A stretch of DNA of 64,000 nt from Verrucomicrobiota bacterium (GTDB taxonomy: Bacteria > Verrucomicrobiota > Verrucomicrobiia > Limisphaerales > J093). Positions 15,989-25,297 of this stretch are shown in pieces. Numbering within the stretch: the stretch's first letter is position 1; the number at the start of each line of letters is the position of its first letter. Location of the stretch: positions 310,001 to 374,000 of the forward strand of contig JADJWF010000002.1 in assembly GCA_016716505.1 (NCBI GenBank). The letters run 5' to 3'. A model generated the notes under the pieces. The model made no database searches. It saw nothing but the letters and a program-made list of their open reading frames with translations, and had not been told where the DNA came from. A program made the position numbers and the translations under genes.

Positions 15989-18900
15989 ATGTCTGCCTTT
16001 GCGAATCTCATCCCGCCGAACGAGGCCAGCCGACTGGCGGCGCTCCGCGAATGCCGCATCCTCGACACGGAACCCGAGGCCGCGTTTGACGACCTGGCGC
16101 GCCTCTGCGCGCATCTCTGTGACGTGCCGATGGCCGTGGTGGCGTTTGTGGATGCCGACCGCGTTTGGCTGAAGGCCCGGGTCGGCGTGGAAGTCACCGA
16201 GTCGCCGCGCGCGCAATCACTGGCCAGTCTGGCGGTGCTCCAACCGCAGCTTCTCGCTTTCAGCGACATTCAAACCGATCCGGCGCTGGCCGGACACCCG
16301 CTGGTGGCGGCCCAGTTGGGTGTCCGCTTTTTCGCGTGCAAGCCGCTGGTGCTGGAGGGCCAGATCATCGGCGGGTTGTGCGTGATGGATCGGCGCGCGG
16401 GCCAGCTCCGCCCGGAGCAGTCCGAGGCGCTCGAGATCCTCGGGCGGCAGGTCGTCGTGCAGTTGGAGCTGCGCAAGAAACTGCGCGAACACGAGGAAAC
16501 CGAGGCCGCCCTGCGGGCGGCGGAGCAAAAATACCGGGACATCTTCGAAAACGTGGTGGAAGGCATTTTCCAGACCACGCCTGACGGACATTACCTCGCC
16601 GCCAATCGCAAGCTGGCGGAGATTTACGGCTACGGCTCGCCGGAGGAACTCATTGCTGCCGTCTCAAACATCGGCCACCAGCTCTACGTGGACCCGGGCC
16701 GCCGCGACGAATTCATCAAGGCCATTCAGCGCGACGGTGAAGTGCGTCATTTCGAATCCCTCGTGTACCGCCGGGACGGCACTGTCATCCTCATCGCCGA
16801 GAACGCCCGCGTGGTACGAGGCCTGGCGGGCGAGGTGCTCTACTACGAAGGCACCGTCGAAGACATTACCGCCCGCCGGGAGACCGAGGACGCGCGCCGC
16901 AATTCCGAACTGCTGTACCACTCGCTCGTCGAGCTCCTGCCGCAGTGCCTCTTCCGCAAGGACACCGAAAGCCGGTTCACCTTCGTCAACCGCCAGTTCT
17001 GTGACGCCCTCAAACGCGAGCCGAATGAGATCATTGGCCGCACCGATTTCGACTTCTTCCCCGCGCCACTGGCGGAGCAATACCGGCGCGACGACCAGGA
17101 GGTGATGACCACGCTCCAGGCCAAGGAAAAGGTCGAGGAGAATGTCCTGCCAGACGGCAGCCGGCGCTATGTCCACGTGATCAAGACGCCGCTCTTCGAC
17201 AACGCCGGTCACGTGATCGGCGTGCAAGGGATGTTCTGGGACGAAACCGAGCGCCGCCAGACTGAGGAGGCCCTGGCCCACGAGCGCGACCTGCTCCGGG
17301 CCTTGCTGGATAACGTGCCTGACTCGGTCTATTTCAAGGATGCGAACTCAAAATTCCTCCGCTGCAGCCGGGCCATGGCGAAGAAGTTCCACGTCGCCAA
17401 CCCGGAGGAACTGATTGGGAAATCCGATTTCGATTTCTTCAGCCACGAGCACGCCCAGGCCGCGTTCGAGGATGAGCAGCGCATCGTGCGCACCGGCCAG
17501 CCCCTGCCCAGTCTGAAAGAAAAGGAAACCTGGCCCGACGGCACCGAGACCTGGGTGCTGACCTCCAAGATGCCCCTGCTCAATGAAAGCGGCGAGGTCA
17601 TCGGTACGTTTGGCATGTCCAAAGACATCACGGACCTGGTCCGGGCCGAGGAGGATCTCAAGAAGGCACACGCCGCTGCCGTGGAACTGGCGAACGCCAA
17701 GGCGCAATTCCTCGCCAACATGTCGCATGAAATCCGCACCCCCCTCAATGCGATCATTGGCATGACCGGCCTGCTGCTCGACAGCGAGTTGCGGCCCGAG
17801 CAGCGGGATTGCGCCGAGACGGTGCGGGAAAGCGGGGAGGCCCTCCTGGAGATCATTGACAACATCCTTGACCTGTCCCGCGTCGAGGCCCGGCGCATGA
17901 CCCTCGAGTCCGTCGAATTTGACTTGCGCGAACTGGTGGAGAAAACCACCGAGCTGCTGGCCGATCGCGCCCAGGCCAAGGGGCTGGAGTTCGTCTGCTG
18001 GTTTGACCCGGACATGGATCCCCGCGTGTGTGGCGACCCCACGCGCCTACGCCAGGTGTTGATGAACCTGATCGGCAACGCCATCAAGTTCACCGAACGC
18101 GGCGAGGTGGTCCTGAAGGTCTCCACGGTCATGGAGACCTCGCATCAACTCTCTGTGCGTTTCGAGGTGCAGGACACCGGGATCGGCATCACGCCCGAGG
18201 CGCGGGCCCGAATCTTCAATCCCTTCGTGCAGGCCGACGGCACGACCACCCGCCGGTTCGGTGGGACCGGGTTGGGACTGTCCATTTCGCAGCAACTGGT
18301 AGAGCTGATGGGAGGCCACATTGACCTCCGCAGTCAGGCGGGAGCCGGCACCACGTTTTCGTTTGAACTCAGCTTCCCCCGCCCGGCCGAGGGCACCGTC
18401 GCCGCGCCGGAGCCGCCCGCCGAGCTGGCCGGCAAGCGCGTGATGGTGGTGGATGACAGCGCCAGCAGCCGTGTGGCCCTGGCCAGCCAGTTGGCGGCGT
18501 GGGGACTGGAAGTGGTCGAGACCGGCAGCGCGCCGGATGCGATGTCGCTCCTCCAGGACGCCCGCCAGGCCGGCCGGCCTTTCGATCTTGCGCTGGTGGA
18601 CATGGAGATGCCCGACACCGACGGCATCGTTCTGACCGAGGCCATCCGGTCCGATCCCGCCAATGACCGGGTGAAGATCGCCTTGCTGGTCTGGCTGCGG
18701 AACCGGCCGGATGCGGCCGTGCTCCGCACCGTCGGCATCAGCGTCTGTCTCATCAAACCCGTCCGCCGAAGCCGGCTCCTCACCGGGTTGGTCAACGCGC
18801 TGCAAGACAAGCCGCTCGCCTCCCCCGTGCGCGCCCCGGTGGCGGAGACACCCGCACCGACCGCCGCCCCCCGGTCTGCCCTGCGCGTGCTGGTGGTGGA

Positions 18901-19711
18901 GGACAACAGCGTCAATCGCAAGCTCGCCCTCCAGCAACTGCACAAGCTGGGTTACACCGGGCACGCTGTTTCTGGAGGTCTCGCCGCGCTGGCCGAACTG
19001 GAACGCGAGTCTTACGACATCCTGCTGCTGGATTGCCAGATGCCCGAAATGGACGGCTACGAAACCGCGCGCCGGCTGCGGCAGTTGGAAGCGCCCGAAA
19101 CCGGGGCCGGCGGCACGCGACGGCCCCTGCAGATCATCGCCATGACCGCCAACGCGCTCGAAGGCGACCGCGAAAAATGCCTTGTGGCCGGCATGGACGA
19201 CTACATCAGCAAGCCTGTGCGGCTGACCGACCTCGAAGCGGCACTCCGCCGCGCCGCCGAACGGGTCCAGTCCGGAGGCCCGCCGGGACACGCCGTCGGC
19301 CAGCCGTTCCGTGCGGCCAAGCCTGTCCCGGCGGCAGCAGAACTGGCGCTGGCCAACCTGCCCACGCTCGACCGCGAGGCGGTCAACGCCCTGCGCGCCC
19401 TCGCGGCACCGGGCGAGCCGGATCCGCTGCCGGAGTTCATCAGCCTCTTCCAAAACGAAGCCCGCGCGGCCCTCGAGAAGATGCGCGCCGCGAGCACGGC
19501 CGCCGATGCCACCGCCCTGCGCAACGCCGCGCACAACCTCAAGGGCTGCGCCAGTAACCTCGGTGCCCGCCGCCTGGCAGCCGTCGCGGAACAAATCGAG
19601 AAACGCGCGCGGACCGGGGACGCGCTGGCCGCCGCCGACCTTCTGCGGAGCGCGGAAGACGAACACGCTCGCGTCACCCACGCCTTGGTCGCGGAGTCTC
19701 GTCCGACCTGA
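15989..19711 (+). CDS. Hybrid sensor histidine kinase (GAF-PAS3-HisKA-HATPase-REC-REC-HPt)
   Basis: A 1240-residue cytoplasmic hybrid kinase with no membrane segment. The order is GAF (about 25-170, VPMAVVAFVDADRVWLKA), three PAS domains (about 190-560, two with the FDFFPAPL / FDFFSHEH type motif), HisKA with phospho-acceptor His580 in MSHEIRTPLNAIIGMTG, and HATPase with N, G1 and G2 boxes (LIGNAIKFTE, DTGIGI, GGTGLGLSI). Receiver 1 follows (Asp871 in VDMEMPDTDG), then receiver 2 (Asp1015 in LDCQMPEMDG, with IAMTANA and SKP), and HPt with His1182 in AHNLKGCASNLGARRL. All phosphorelay residues are present, giving a complete one-protein relay. The start at ATG 15989 (MSAFANL) is preferred over an upstream GTG. 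The output regulator is not adjacent; the NtrC-type gene 650 bp downstream is a possible but unproven partner. Confidence 0.93.
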   Translation: MSAFANLIPPNEASRLAALRECRILDTEPEAAFDDLARLCAHLCDVPMAVVAFVDADRVWLKARVGVEVTESPRAQSLASLAVLQPQLLAFSDIQTDPALAGHPLVAAQLGVRFFACKPLVLEGQIIGGLCVMDRRAGQLRPEQSEALEILGRQVVVQLELRKKLREHEETEAALRAAEQKYRDIFENVVEGIFQTTPDGHYLAANRKLAEIYGYGSPEELIAAVSNIGHQLYVDPGRRDEFIKAIQRDGEVRHFESLVYRRDGTVILIAENARVVRGLAGEVLYYEGTVEDITARRETEDARRNSELLYHSLVELLPQCLFRKDTESRFTFVNRQFCDALKREPNEIIGRTDFDFFPAPLAEQYRRDDQEVMTTLQAKEKVEENVLPDGSRRYVHVIKTPLFDNAGHVIGVQGMFWDETERRQTEEALAHERDLLRALLDNVPDSVYFKDANSKFLRCSRAMAKKFHVANPEELIGKSDFDFFSHEHAQAAFEDEQRIVRTGQPLPSLKEKETWPDGTETWVLTSKMPLLNESGEVIGTFGMSKDITDLVRAEEDLKKAHAAAVELANAKAQFLANMSHEIRTPLNAIIGMTGLLLDSELRPEQRDCAETVRESGEALLEIIDNILDLSRVEARRMTLESVEFDLRELVEKTTELLADRAQAKGLEFVCWFDPDMDPRVCGDPTRLRQVLMNLIGNAIKFTERGEVVLKVSTVMETSHQLSVRFEVQDTGIGITPEARARIFNPFVQADGTTTRRFGGTGLGLSISQQLVELMGGHIDLRSQAGAGTTFSFELSFPRPAEGTVAAPEPPAELAGKRVMVVDDSASSRVALASQLAAWGLEVVETGSAPDAMSLLQDARQAGRPFDLALVDMEMPDTDGIVLTEAIRSDPANDRVKIALLVWLRNRPDAAVLRTVGISVCLIKPVRRSRLLTGLVNALQDKPLASPVRAPVAETPAPTAAPRSALRVLVVEDNSVNRKLALQQLHKLGYTGHAVSGGLAALAELERESYDILLLDCQMPEMDGYETARRLRQLEAPETGAGGTRRPLQIIAMTANALEGDREKCLVAGMDDYISKPVRLTDLEAALRRAAERVQSGGPPGHAVGQPFRAAKPVPAAAELALANLPTLDREAVNALRALAAPGEPDPLPEFISLFQNEARAALEKMRAASTAADATALRNAAHNLKGCASNLGARRLAAVAEQIEKRARTGDALAAADLLRSAEDEHARVTHALVAESRPT

Positions 19712-19820
19712 TGCGGGCTTGGGCCTGGTTCAGGCAACCCGCGATCCGGCGCGGCCGGAGCGACGGGCAGCGCGTGGCGACCCGCCACCGCAGCGGCCGG
19801 CTTGGTGGGAAAACTGCCAA

Positions 19821-20219
19821 TCAGGAACCGGGCGGCGCGTTAAGTTGCGCGCCGAGCAGCGCGCCCAGCCAGACTCCGGCCAGACAGAACAGCACGGAGA
19901 CGGCCACGTTGCCGGCGGCCCCCGGCCAGTCGCCGTCCTGGACCAGCGTCAGGGTCTGGAGGCTGAAAGAGGAGAAAGTCGTATAGCCGCCCAGGAACCC
20001 CACCAAGGCGAAGGGGCGGAACCAGCCCGGTGCCAGCCAGCGGCCCTCTGGACCCGTGAGCGCCGCCAGAAGACCAATGACAAAACAGCCGGAGACATTC
20101 ACCACGAGAGTGCCGACGGGAAAGGTTTCCCCGTAGCGGCTGGCCACGGCGCCGGAGAGCCAGAAGCGCGCCATGCTGCCGAGCGCACCGCCCGCCGCCA
20201 CGATCAGATACGTTCGCAT
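19821..20219 (-). CDS. crcB: Fluoride ion exporter CrcB/Fluc
   Basis: CrcB/Fluc forms dual-topology dimeric fluoride channels in the inner membrane. The 132-residue product has four hydrophobic segments, the opening GGALGSMARFWLSG with the conserved Arg, the VNVSGCFVIGLLAAL motif with conserved Asn, and GFLGGYTTFSSFSLQTL with the pore Phe/Ser-Thr residues. Length is typical. It is encoded alone on the minus strand between two plus-strand regulatory genes. The upstream 140 bp was checked for the fluoride riboswitch and no convincing match was seen. Confidence 0.93.
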   Translation of the reverse strand: MRTYLIVAAGGALGSMARFWLSGAVASRYGETFPVGTLVVNVSGCFVIGLLAALTGPEGRWLAPGWFRPFALVGFLGGYTTFSSFSLQTLTLVQDGDWPGAAGNVAVSVLFCLAGVWLGALLGAQLNAPPGS

Positions 20220-20362
20220 GACCCGCCGCTAAATTACCCGGCCGGCCCGCCATCGCAGCAGAAAAGTATTGGCGACGCCTGGCACCGGGTCCGCCTGGGC
20301 GGCGGCTGACCCGCCGATGCTGAATTGCCCTGTCCGCTGCCGCCCGGCATACTGCCGCCACG

Positions 20363-21742
20363 ATGGACGCCAAACCGACCCTGTTGATCGTGGACGACGA
20401 GAAGCCCACCCGTGAGGGCCTTCGCGCCGCGTTGGAGGATCGTTACGACGTCTATCTGGCCGAGGATGCCGCCAGCGCCATCCAGTTGCTGGAGCGCGAC
20501 CGTTTCGACGTCGTGCTCACCGACTTCCGGCTGCCCAAGGAGGACGGGATGAAGTTGATCGCGCGGGCCAAGTCCCTCTCCAAGCCGCCCATCTGCATCC
20601 TGATGACGGCCTATGGCTCCGAGGAACTGGCGGTCGAAGCCATGCGCCGGGGCGCGGACGACTACATCGCCAAGGGACGGCTGCAGATTGACGAACTCGA
20701 GATGCGGATTGCCCGGGCGCTGAAGCAGCAGAAGCTCGAGGTCGAGAACGTCTCCCTGCACCAGCGGCTCGACAAGCAGTTCGGGCTCGAAAGCCTGGTC
20801 GGTCAGTCGAAGCCGATGCGGGACGTGTTCGAGATCATCCAGCAGGTGGCCCCCACGCCGGCAACCGTTTTGATTCAGGGCGAAAGTGGCACAGGCAAGG
20901 AATTGGTGGCCAAGGCCATCCACCAGTTGAGCCCGCGCGCCCGGCAGCCGCTGGTCACGGTGCATTGCGCGGCACTGCCCGCCAACCTGCTGGAGACCGA
21001 GCTCTTTGGGCATGAGAAGGGCGCGTTCACCGGCGCCCACGAGCGGCGGATCGGCCGCTTTGAACAAGCGGATGGTGGCACCCTGTTCCTCGACGAGATC
21101 GGCGAAATTGACGCTAGCACGCAGGTGAAGCTGCTGCGGGTGCTGGGCGAGCGCACCTTTGAGCGTGTCGGCTCGAACAAGACGATCTCCGTGGACGTGC
21201 GGCTGGTGGCGGCCACCAACAAGAATCTCGCCGCGCTCGTGAAGGCGGGAACGTTCCGGGAGGACCTATTCTTCCGCTTGCGGGTGGTTGAATTATGGCT
21301 GCCGCCATTGCGCGAGCGACCGGGCGATGTGCCCTTGTTGGCCCTCCATTTCCTGAAGGAAATCGCCAAAGAATACGGCAAACCGGTCACCGATTTCACA
21401 ATGGAGGCCATGCAGGCCCTGCTGGCCTATTCGTGGCCCGCCAACGTCCGCGAACTCCGCAATGCCATCGAGGGCGCGGTGGCGCTTTGCCGCGGCGACA
21501 AGATCACCCTGCGCGATTTGCCCGCCACCGTGCGGGGCACGGGGGACGCCGGCGTGGTTCCCCGGGATGCCCAGGCGGTCATCGAGCAGCAGGCGCTGAC
21601 CCTGGAGGAGGCGGAGCGGCAGTTGATCATTCGCGCCTTGCAGGAAGCCCAGGGTAATCGCACGCTCGCCGCCCGGAAGCTCGGCATCAGCCGCCGCACG
21701 CTGCACCGCAAGTTGCACGTGTTCCACCTCGAACATCTGTAA
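20363..21742 (+). CDS. Sigma-54-dependent response regulator, NtrC family
   Basis: A 459-residue NtrC-type activator. The receiver domain has DDE at the start and phospho-acceptor Asp54 in VVLTDFRLPKEDG. The AAA+ domain has Walker A GESGTGKE, the sigma-54 contact loop GAFTGA, Walker B GGTLFLDEIGEID and the arginine-finger region FREDLFFRLRVVEL. The C-terminus is a Fis-type HTH (LAARKLGISRRTLHRKL). It therefore works with RpoN at -24/-12 promoters. The cognate kinase is not adjacent in an obvious pair; the hybrid kinase upstream is separated by crcB on the other strand. The next gene follows by 26 bp and may be co-transcribed. Confidence 0.95.
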   Translation: MDAKPTLLIVDDEKPTREGLRAALEDRYDVYLAEDAASAIQLLERDRFDVVLTDFRLPKEDGMKLIARAKSLSKPPICILMTAYGSEELAVEAMRRGADDYIAKGRLQIDELEMRIARALKQQKLEVENVSLHQRLDKQFGLESLVGQSKPMRDVFEIIQQVAPTPATVLIQGESGTGKELVAKAIHQLSPRARQPLVTVHCAALPANLLETELFGHEKGAFTGAHERRIGRFEQADGGTLFLDEIGEIDASTQVKLLRVLGERTFERVGSNKTISVDVRLVAATNKNLAALVKAGTFREDLFFRLRVVELWLPPLRERPGDVPLLALHFLKEIAKEYGKPVTDFTMEAMQALLAYSWPANVRELRNAIEGAVALCRGDKITLRDLPATVRGTGDAGVVPRDAQAVIEQQALTLEEAERQLIIRALQEAQGNRTLAARKLGISRRTLHRKLHVFHLEHL

Positions 21743-21768
21743 ACCGCGTTTCGCCAGACCCCCGCTTT

Positions 21769-23727
21769 ATGCCAGCCCCCGGAACCCAGGAACTCATCCA
21801 CTCGCTCGAAGTCGGCCGCGGCGCGCGGTCCGTCAAGCTGATCGCGCTCACGTTGGGCGTCGTCCTGTTCGCCCTGTGGTACAATCTGAATGAATTCCGG
21901 TCCTACAACACCGTCGAGGCCATGGAGGTCGGTCAGCTCGCGCGCAATCTCGCTGAGGGCCGCGGCTACACGACCCACTTCATTCGGCCACTGACCATTC
22001 AACTGGTGGATGACAAGCTCGGGGTGCCGGCGCGAATTTCCAGGCAGCCGCACCCGGACCTCGCCAATCCGCCGCTGTATCCGGCAATCCTGGCGGGACT
22101 GATGAAAGTGCTGCCCTTCCGATGGGAGGTGCCGCGGTCGTTCTGGACGTATTCGCCGGGGGTGTGGATCGCCATCTTCAACCAGGTGCTGTTTCTCGCG
22201 GCGCTGTTCCTGACGTTCCAACTGGGGGCCAAACTCTTTGACGAATCGGTTGGCGCCGTGGCGGCCATCGTGCTGGCCGGTTCAGAGGTGCTGTGGCGGT
22301 TCAGCATCTCCGGTCTCAGCACCATGCTGGCCCTGCTGATCTTCGTCTGCCTGTTGTGGTGTCTGGTGAAGCTTGATGAGGGCCTCCGCGAAGAGGCGCC
22401 CAAAGGACGCGGCTACTTCGTCGGCTGGGGGCTGGCCACCGGCCTGTGCCTCGGGCTGGGCGCCTTGACCCGCTACTCGTTCGCGTGGCTGGCGCTCCCG
22501 GTGGTGGCGTTTGTGCTGCTGTTCATCCGGCCACGTCGCTGGCTGGTGGCCGGCCTGGCCGTGCTGGTGCTGGGGCTTCTGCTGGGCCCGTGGATGGCCC
22601 GGAATTATCAGTTGAGCGGCACCTTCTTTGGCGTTCCGGGTTTCGCCGCGAGTCAGGACACGCTGCCGTTTCCGGGCAGCCGGATCGAACGGTCCTTCGA
22701 ACCGCCCTTGGACCGCCTTTCCGGCCGCGATTACGCCCGCAAGCTGTTCGCCAACACGACCGAGATCCTGCAGGACGACCTGCCCCGGATCGGCGGCAGC
22801 CTCGTAGCGGCCTTCTTCCTGCCGGCGCTGTTTCTGCCCTATCGCAACCGGCTGCTCTCGCGGATGCGGTGGTTTCTGCTCTTCGCCTTGCTGGTCTTCA
22901 TTCCGGTGCAGGCACTGGGTCGCACCCACCTGACCACGGATTCGCCAGTGATCAACACGGAGAACCTGCTCGTCATTCTCGCGCCCGGTGTGTTTCTCTT
23001 CGGGGTCGGCTTGTACTTCGTGCTGATTGAGCACCTGCAGACCGTGGTCAAGCTGCCCTTGGTCGAGGTCAAACACCTGCTTACCGGCGCGTTCGCGCTG
23101 CTGGCGTGTCTGCCGCTGCTGTTCACCTTGCTGCCGCCACGCACGTTTCCGATCGCCTACCCGCCCTACTATCCGCCATGGATTCAGGAGACGGCTCGCT
23201 TCCTCAAGCCCGATGAACTGATGATGAGCGACATGCCCTGGGCGGTGGCGTGGTATGGAGATCGCGATTGCGTTTGGACGCCGCCCTTCATCGGCAATCC
23301 CACCTCCAATCCGCCGGACACCCGCGAGTCCTTCTACACGGTGTACGACGAACACAAGAAGGTCTCCGGCCTTTACCTCACCCCGATCACGACCAACGCG
23401 CGCTTTGTGAAAGAGATGCTTCAAGGACGCGACAATGCGTGGTCCCGCTTCTCCCTGGGCGTCATGGTGTACACGAACCTGCCGCCCAAGTTCCCGCTGC
23501 GCGATGCCCGGCTCAAGTACGTTCCCGACCAGCTCTTCCTGAGCGATCGGCCGCGTTGGCAGGCCATTCCGCCGGCGGAAGAACTGCCGCCCCGCCCGCA
23601 AACAGACCAGGAGCTGTCCCGACTGGCTCCCCTGCCCGGCAACACCAATATCGCCCCCGCGATCGGCGGGCCTTCGCTGCCGGAACCTTTAGCCACGCCC
23701 CCCGAGGTTCCCAGTCGCCCCCGATGA
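21769..23727 (+). CDS. Polytopic membrane protein, GT39/ArnT-like glycosyltransferase family
   Basis: A 652-residue protein with about ten to twelve hydrophobic segments in its first 460 residues and a soluble C-terminal part. The early motif YNTVEAMEVGQLARNLAEGRGYTTHFIRPL and HPDLANPPLYPAILAGLMKVLP matches the acidic first periplasmic loop of GT39/PMT-like, polyprenyl-phosphate-sugar-using transferases. Later segments (LGALTRYSFAWLALP, GPWMARNYQLSGTFF) also fit. The last 50 residues are Pro-rich and likely disordered. Its stop overlaps the start of the YbjQ-family gene by ATGA, so the two are translationally coupled. Acceptor and sugar are unknown. Confidence 0.72.
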   Translation: MPAPGTQELIHSLEVGRGARSVKLIALTLGVVLFALWYNLNEFRSYNTVEAMEVGQLARNLAEGRGYTTHFIRPLTIQLVDDKLGVPARISRQPHPDLANPPLYPAILAGLMKVLPFRWEVPRSFWTYSPGVWIAIFNQVLFLAALFLTFQLGAKLFDESVGAVAAIVLAGSEVLWRFSISGLSTMLALLIFVCLLWCLVKLDEGLREEAPKGRGYFVGWGLATGLCLGLGALTRYSFAWLALPVVAFVLLFIRPRRWLVAGLAVLVLGLLLGPWMARNYQLSGTFFGVPGFAASQDTLPFPGSRIERSFEPPLDRLSGRDYARKLFANTTEILQDDLPRIGGSLVAAFFLPALFLPYRNRLLSRMRWFLLFALLVFIPVQALGRTHLTTDSPVINTENLLVILAPGVFLFGVGLYFVLIEHLQTVVKLPLVEVKHLLTGAFALLACLPLLFTLLPPRTFPIAYPPYYPPWIQETARFLKPDELMMSDMPWAVAWYGDRDCVWTPPFIGNPTSNPPDTRESFYTVYDEHKKVSGLYLTPITTNARFVKEMLQGRDNAWSRFSLGVMVYTNLPPKFPLRDARLKYVPDQLFLSDRPRWQAIPPAEELPPRPQTDQELSRLAPLPGNTNIAPAIGGPSLPEPLATPPEVPSRPR

Positions 23728-24065
23728 CCGAAACGCATCCCCTGACGACCACGACCTTCGACCTCCCCGGCTATCGGGTGGTTCGCTCGCTCGGTGTCGT
23801 CCGCGGGATCATCGTCCGGTCCCGCTCGGTCTTTGGGAACCTGGGAGCCAGCATCCAGAGCCTGTTCGGCGGCAACATCTCGCTTTACACGAGCCTCTGT
23901 GAACGCGCCCGGTCCGACGCCTTCAACCTGATGCTCGAGCACGCCGGCCAACTTGGAGCGAACGCGGTGATCGCCGTTCGCTACGACGCCACGGAACTCG
24001 CGCCCGGCATCACCGAGGTGCTCTGCTACGGCACTGCGGTGATGGTCGAACCCGCTGCCGCTTGA
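23724..24065 (+). CDS. YbjQ/UPF0145 family protein
   Basis: A 113-residue protein of the YbjQ (UPF0145, DUF74) family, proposed heavy-metal-binding pentameric proteins with no proven role. The motifs are typical: GYRVVRSLGVVRGIIVRSRSVF, the GGNISLYTSLCERARSDAF stretch, and GANAVIAVRYDATELAPGITEVLCYGTAV. The ATG overlaps the stop of the upstream membrane protein (ATGA). It is probably co-expressed with that gene. Confidence 0.88.
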   Translation: MTETHPLTTTTFDLPGYRVVRSLGVVRGIIVRSRSVFGNLGASIQSLFGGNISLYTSLCERARSDAFNLMLEHAGQLGANAVIAVRYDATELAPGITEVLCYGTAVMVEPAAA

Positions 24066-24227
24066 CCCCACGGCAACAGCCGGAAAAAAACCTGCGAGGA
24101 AGCGCCGGCAGCGGGAGATTCAGGTTCGGTCTCAGCTCAGAAGGAAGCGACGCCCGGCCCGCGGGTCGCGGCAGGATCCTGTCGCGCGTCAGAGTTCCGC
24201 CGCCTTGCCGCGCGACACCCCGCACCG

Positions 24228-24270
24228 AAAAAAAGGGCGGGCTGCGGAGCTTGGCCCCGCGCACCCGCCC
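24228..24270 (-). terminator. Intrinsic terminator of the exported epimerase-like gene
   Basis: On the minus strand, a stem GGGCGGG/CCCGCCC encloses a second stem GCGGGGC/GCTCCGC with a CAA loop and is followed directly by seven T residues. It starts 27 nt after the stop codon of the minus-strand gene that ends at 24298. The opposite-strand form lacks a T-run, so it works mainly for the minus strand. Confidence 0.82.
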
Positions 24271-24297
24271 CGGAACAACCGACGCTGGGAATTCCGC

Positions 24298-25170
24298 CTA
24301 CTTGCCGTAGGCCTTGACGAAATCAATGCACTGCGTGACTTCCGGCACGCTGTTGTCCCAGTTGTGCTCGTACTCGATGGAGATGTTGCCGGCAAAGCCC
24401 TGCGCCTTGAGTTCGTCGAGAACTTCTTTAATGCCGGAGACCCCCGTGCCAAAAGGAACGTCGTGGGCGTCACGTTTTCCGAATTCGTTCAGGTCCTTGA
24501 GATGGGCACTGACGATCCGGCCCTTGAGAATGCGCACCGCCTCGATGGGCTTGATGCCGGACCGGGTCCAGTGACCGGTGTCCACACAGGCGCCCAGGCG
24601 CTTGTCGCGACCCTCCACCAGCCCGGCGACGTAGAGCGGGTGCCAGATCTTGTAATTCGGGTTGGTCAGGCTGCCGGGGTGATTATGGAAACCGACGCAC
24701 AGATCGAACTCCTTGGCCAGCTTTTCGAGCGTGTTGATCGCGTCAGCCGATTCGGTGGTGATGCCGTACATGCCCATCTTCCTGGCGAACTCGAACACCT
24801 TGCGCGCAGCCGCTTCATCGGTCGGCACGCCCACCACGCCGTAGTTCACGGCCTTGATGCCGTGCTGCTGGAGCTTCGCCTGAAGCTTGGCCACCACCGT
24901 GTCCACCTGGGGCGAGTTGTGATCCACGCTCAGGTTGCCGTCTTCCCTGCTCAGTTTTTGCCCCGGATAGAACTCGATCACCTTGCCGCCCGCCTGCGCG
25001 GTTTTCTCGATCGCCTCGAACGCAGTGAAGCGGTTGAAGGTGTAGGCCTGGCAGCCGATCGCGAATCCATTGATCCGGTACTCATCCGGAATTCTGGGCT
25101 GGGCCAACGTGGTCAGGGCCGCGACCGCCACGACAGCGGCCGCGGTCAGTGAAGTGTATCGTGCTTTCAT
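24298..25170 (-). CDS. Exported sugar phosphate isomerase/epimerase-like TIM-barrel protein
   Basis: A 290-residue protein with a signal peptide (MKARYTSLTAAAVVAVAALTTLA) and an AP-endonuclease-2/xylose-isomerase-like TIM barrel. Likely metal ligands appear in context: Glu in GKVIEFYPG, His in VGFHNHPG, Asp and His in GACVDTGHW, His in VSAHLKDLN, and Glu in ISIEYEHNW. The start Met at 25170 was chosen because it begins the signal peptide; longer in-frame forms are low-complexity. It is followed by a strong terminator, so it is the last or only gene of its unit. Substrate unknown; related proteins are abundant in Verrucomicrobia and Planctomycetes. Confidence 0.86.
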   Translation of the reverse strand: MKARYTSLTAAAVVAVAALTTLAQPRIPDEYRINGFAIGCQAYTFNRFTAFEAIEKTAQAGGKVIEFYPGQKLSREDGNLSVDHNSPQVDTVVAKLQAKLQQHGIKAVNYGVVGVPTDEAAARKVFEFARKMGMYGITTESADAINTLEKLAKEFDLCVGFHNHPGSLTNPNYKIWHPLYVAGLVEGRDKRLGACVDTGHWTRSGIKPIEAVRILKGRIVSAHLKDLNEFGKRDAHDVPFGTGVSGIKEVLDELKAQGFAGNISIEYEHNWDNSVPEVTQCIDFVKAYGK

Positions 25171-25297
25171 CGTCGCAGAAATGGCGTCGCCAACGGCACA
25201 CCATGTGCCGCCGCGCGCGCTGCGGGAGATGGCATCCACCGTCCCGGGTACTGTCAAAGCAAAAGCCGCCGGCGCCACACGAAGCCGCCGGCCGTCC

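Noticed and set aside
20220..20362. A fluoride riboswitch upstream of crcB
   Set aside because: A GCGATGG-like stretch exists at about 20251-20257 on the minus strand, but the following pseudoknot sequence and second stem do not fit and it runs into the start codon.
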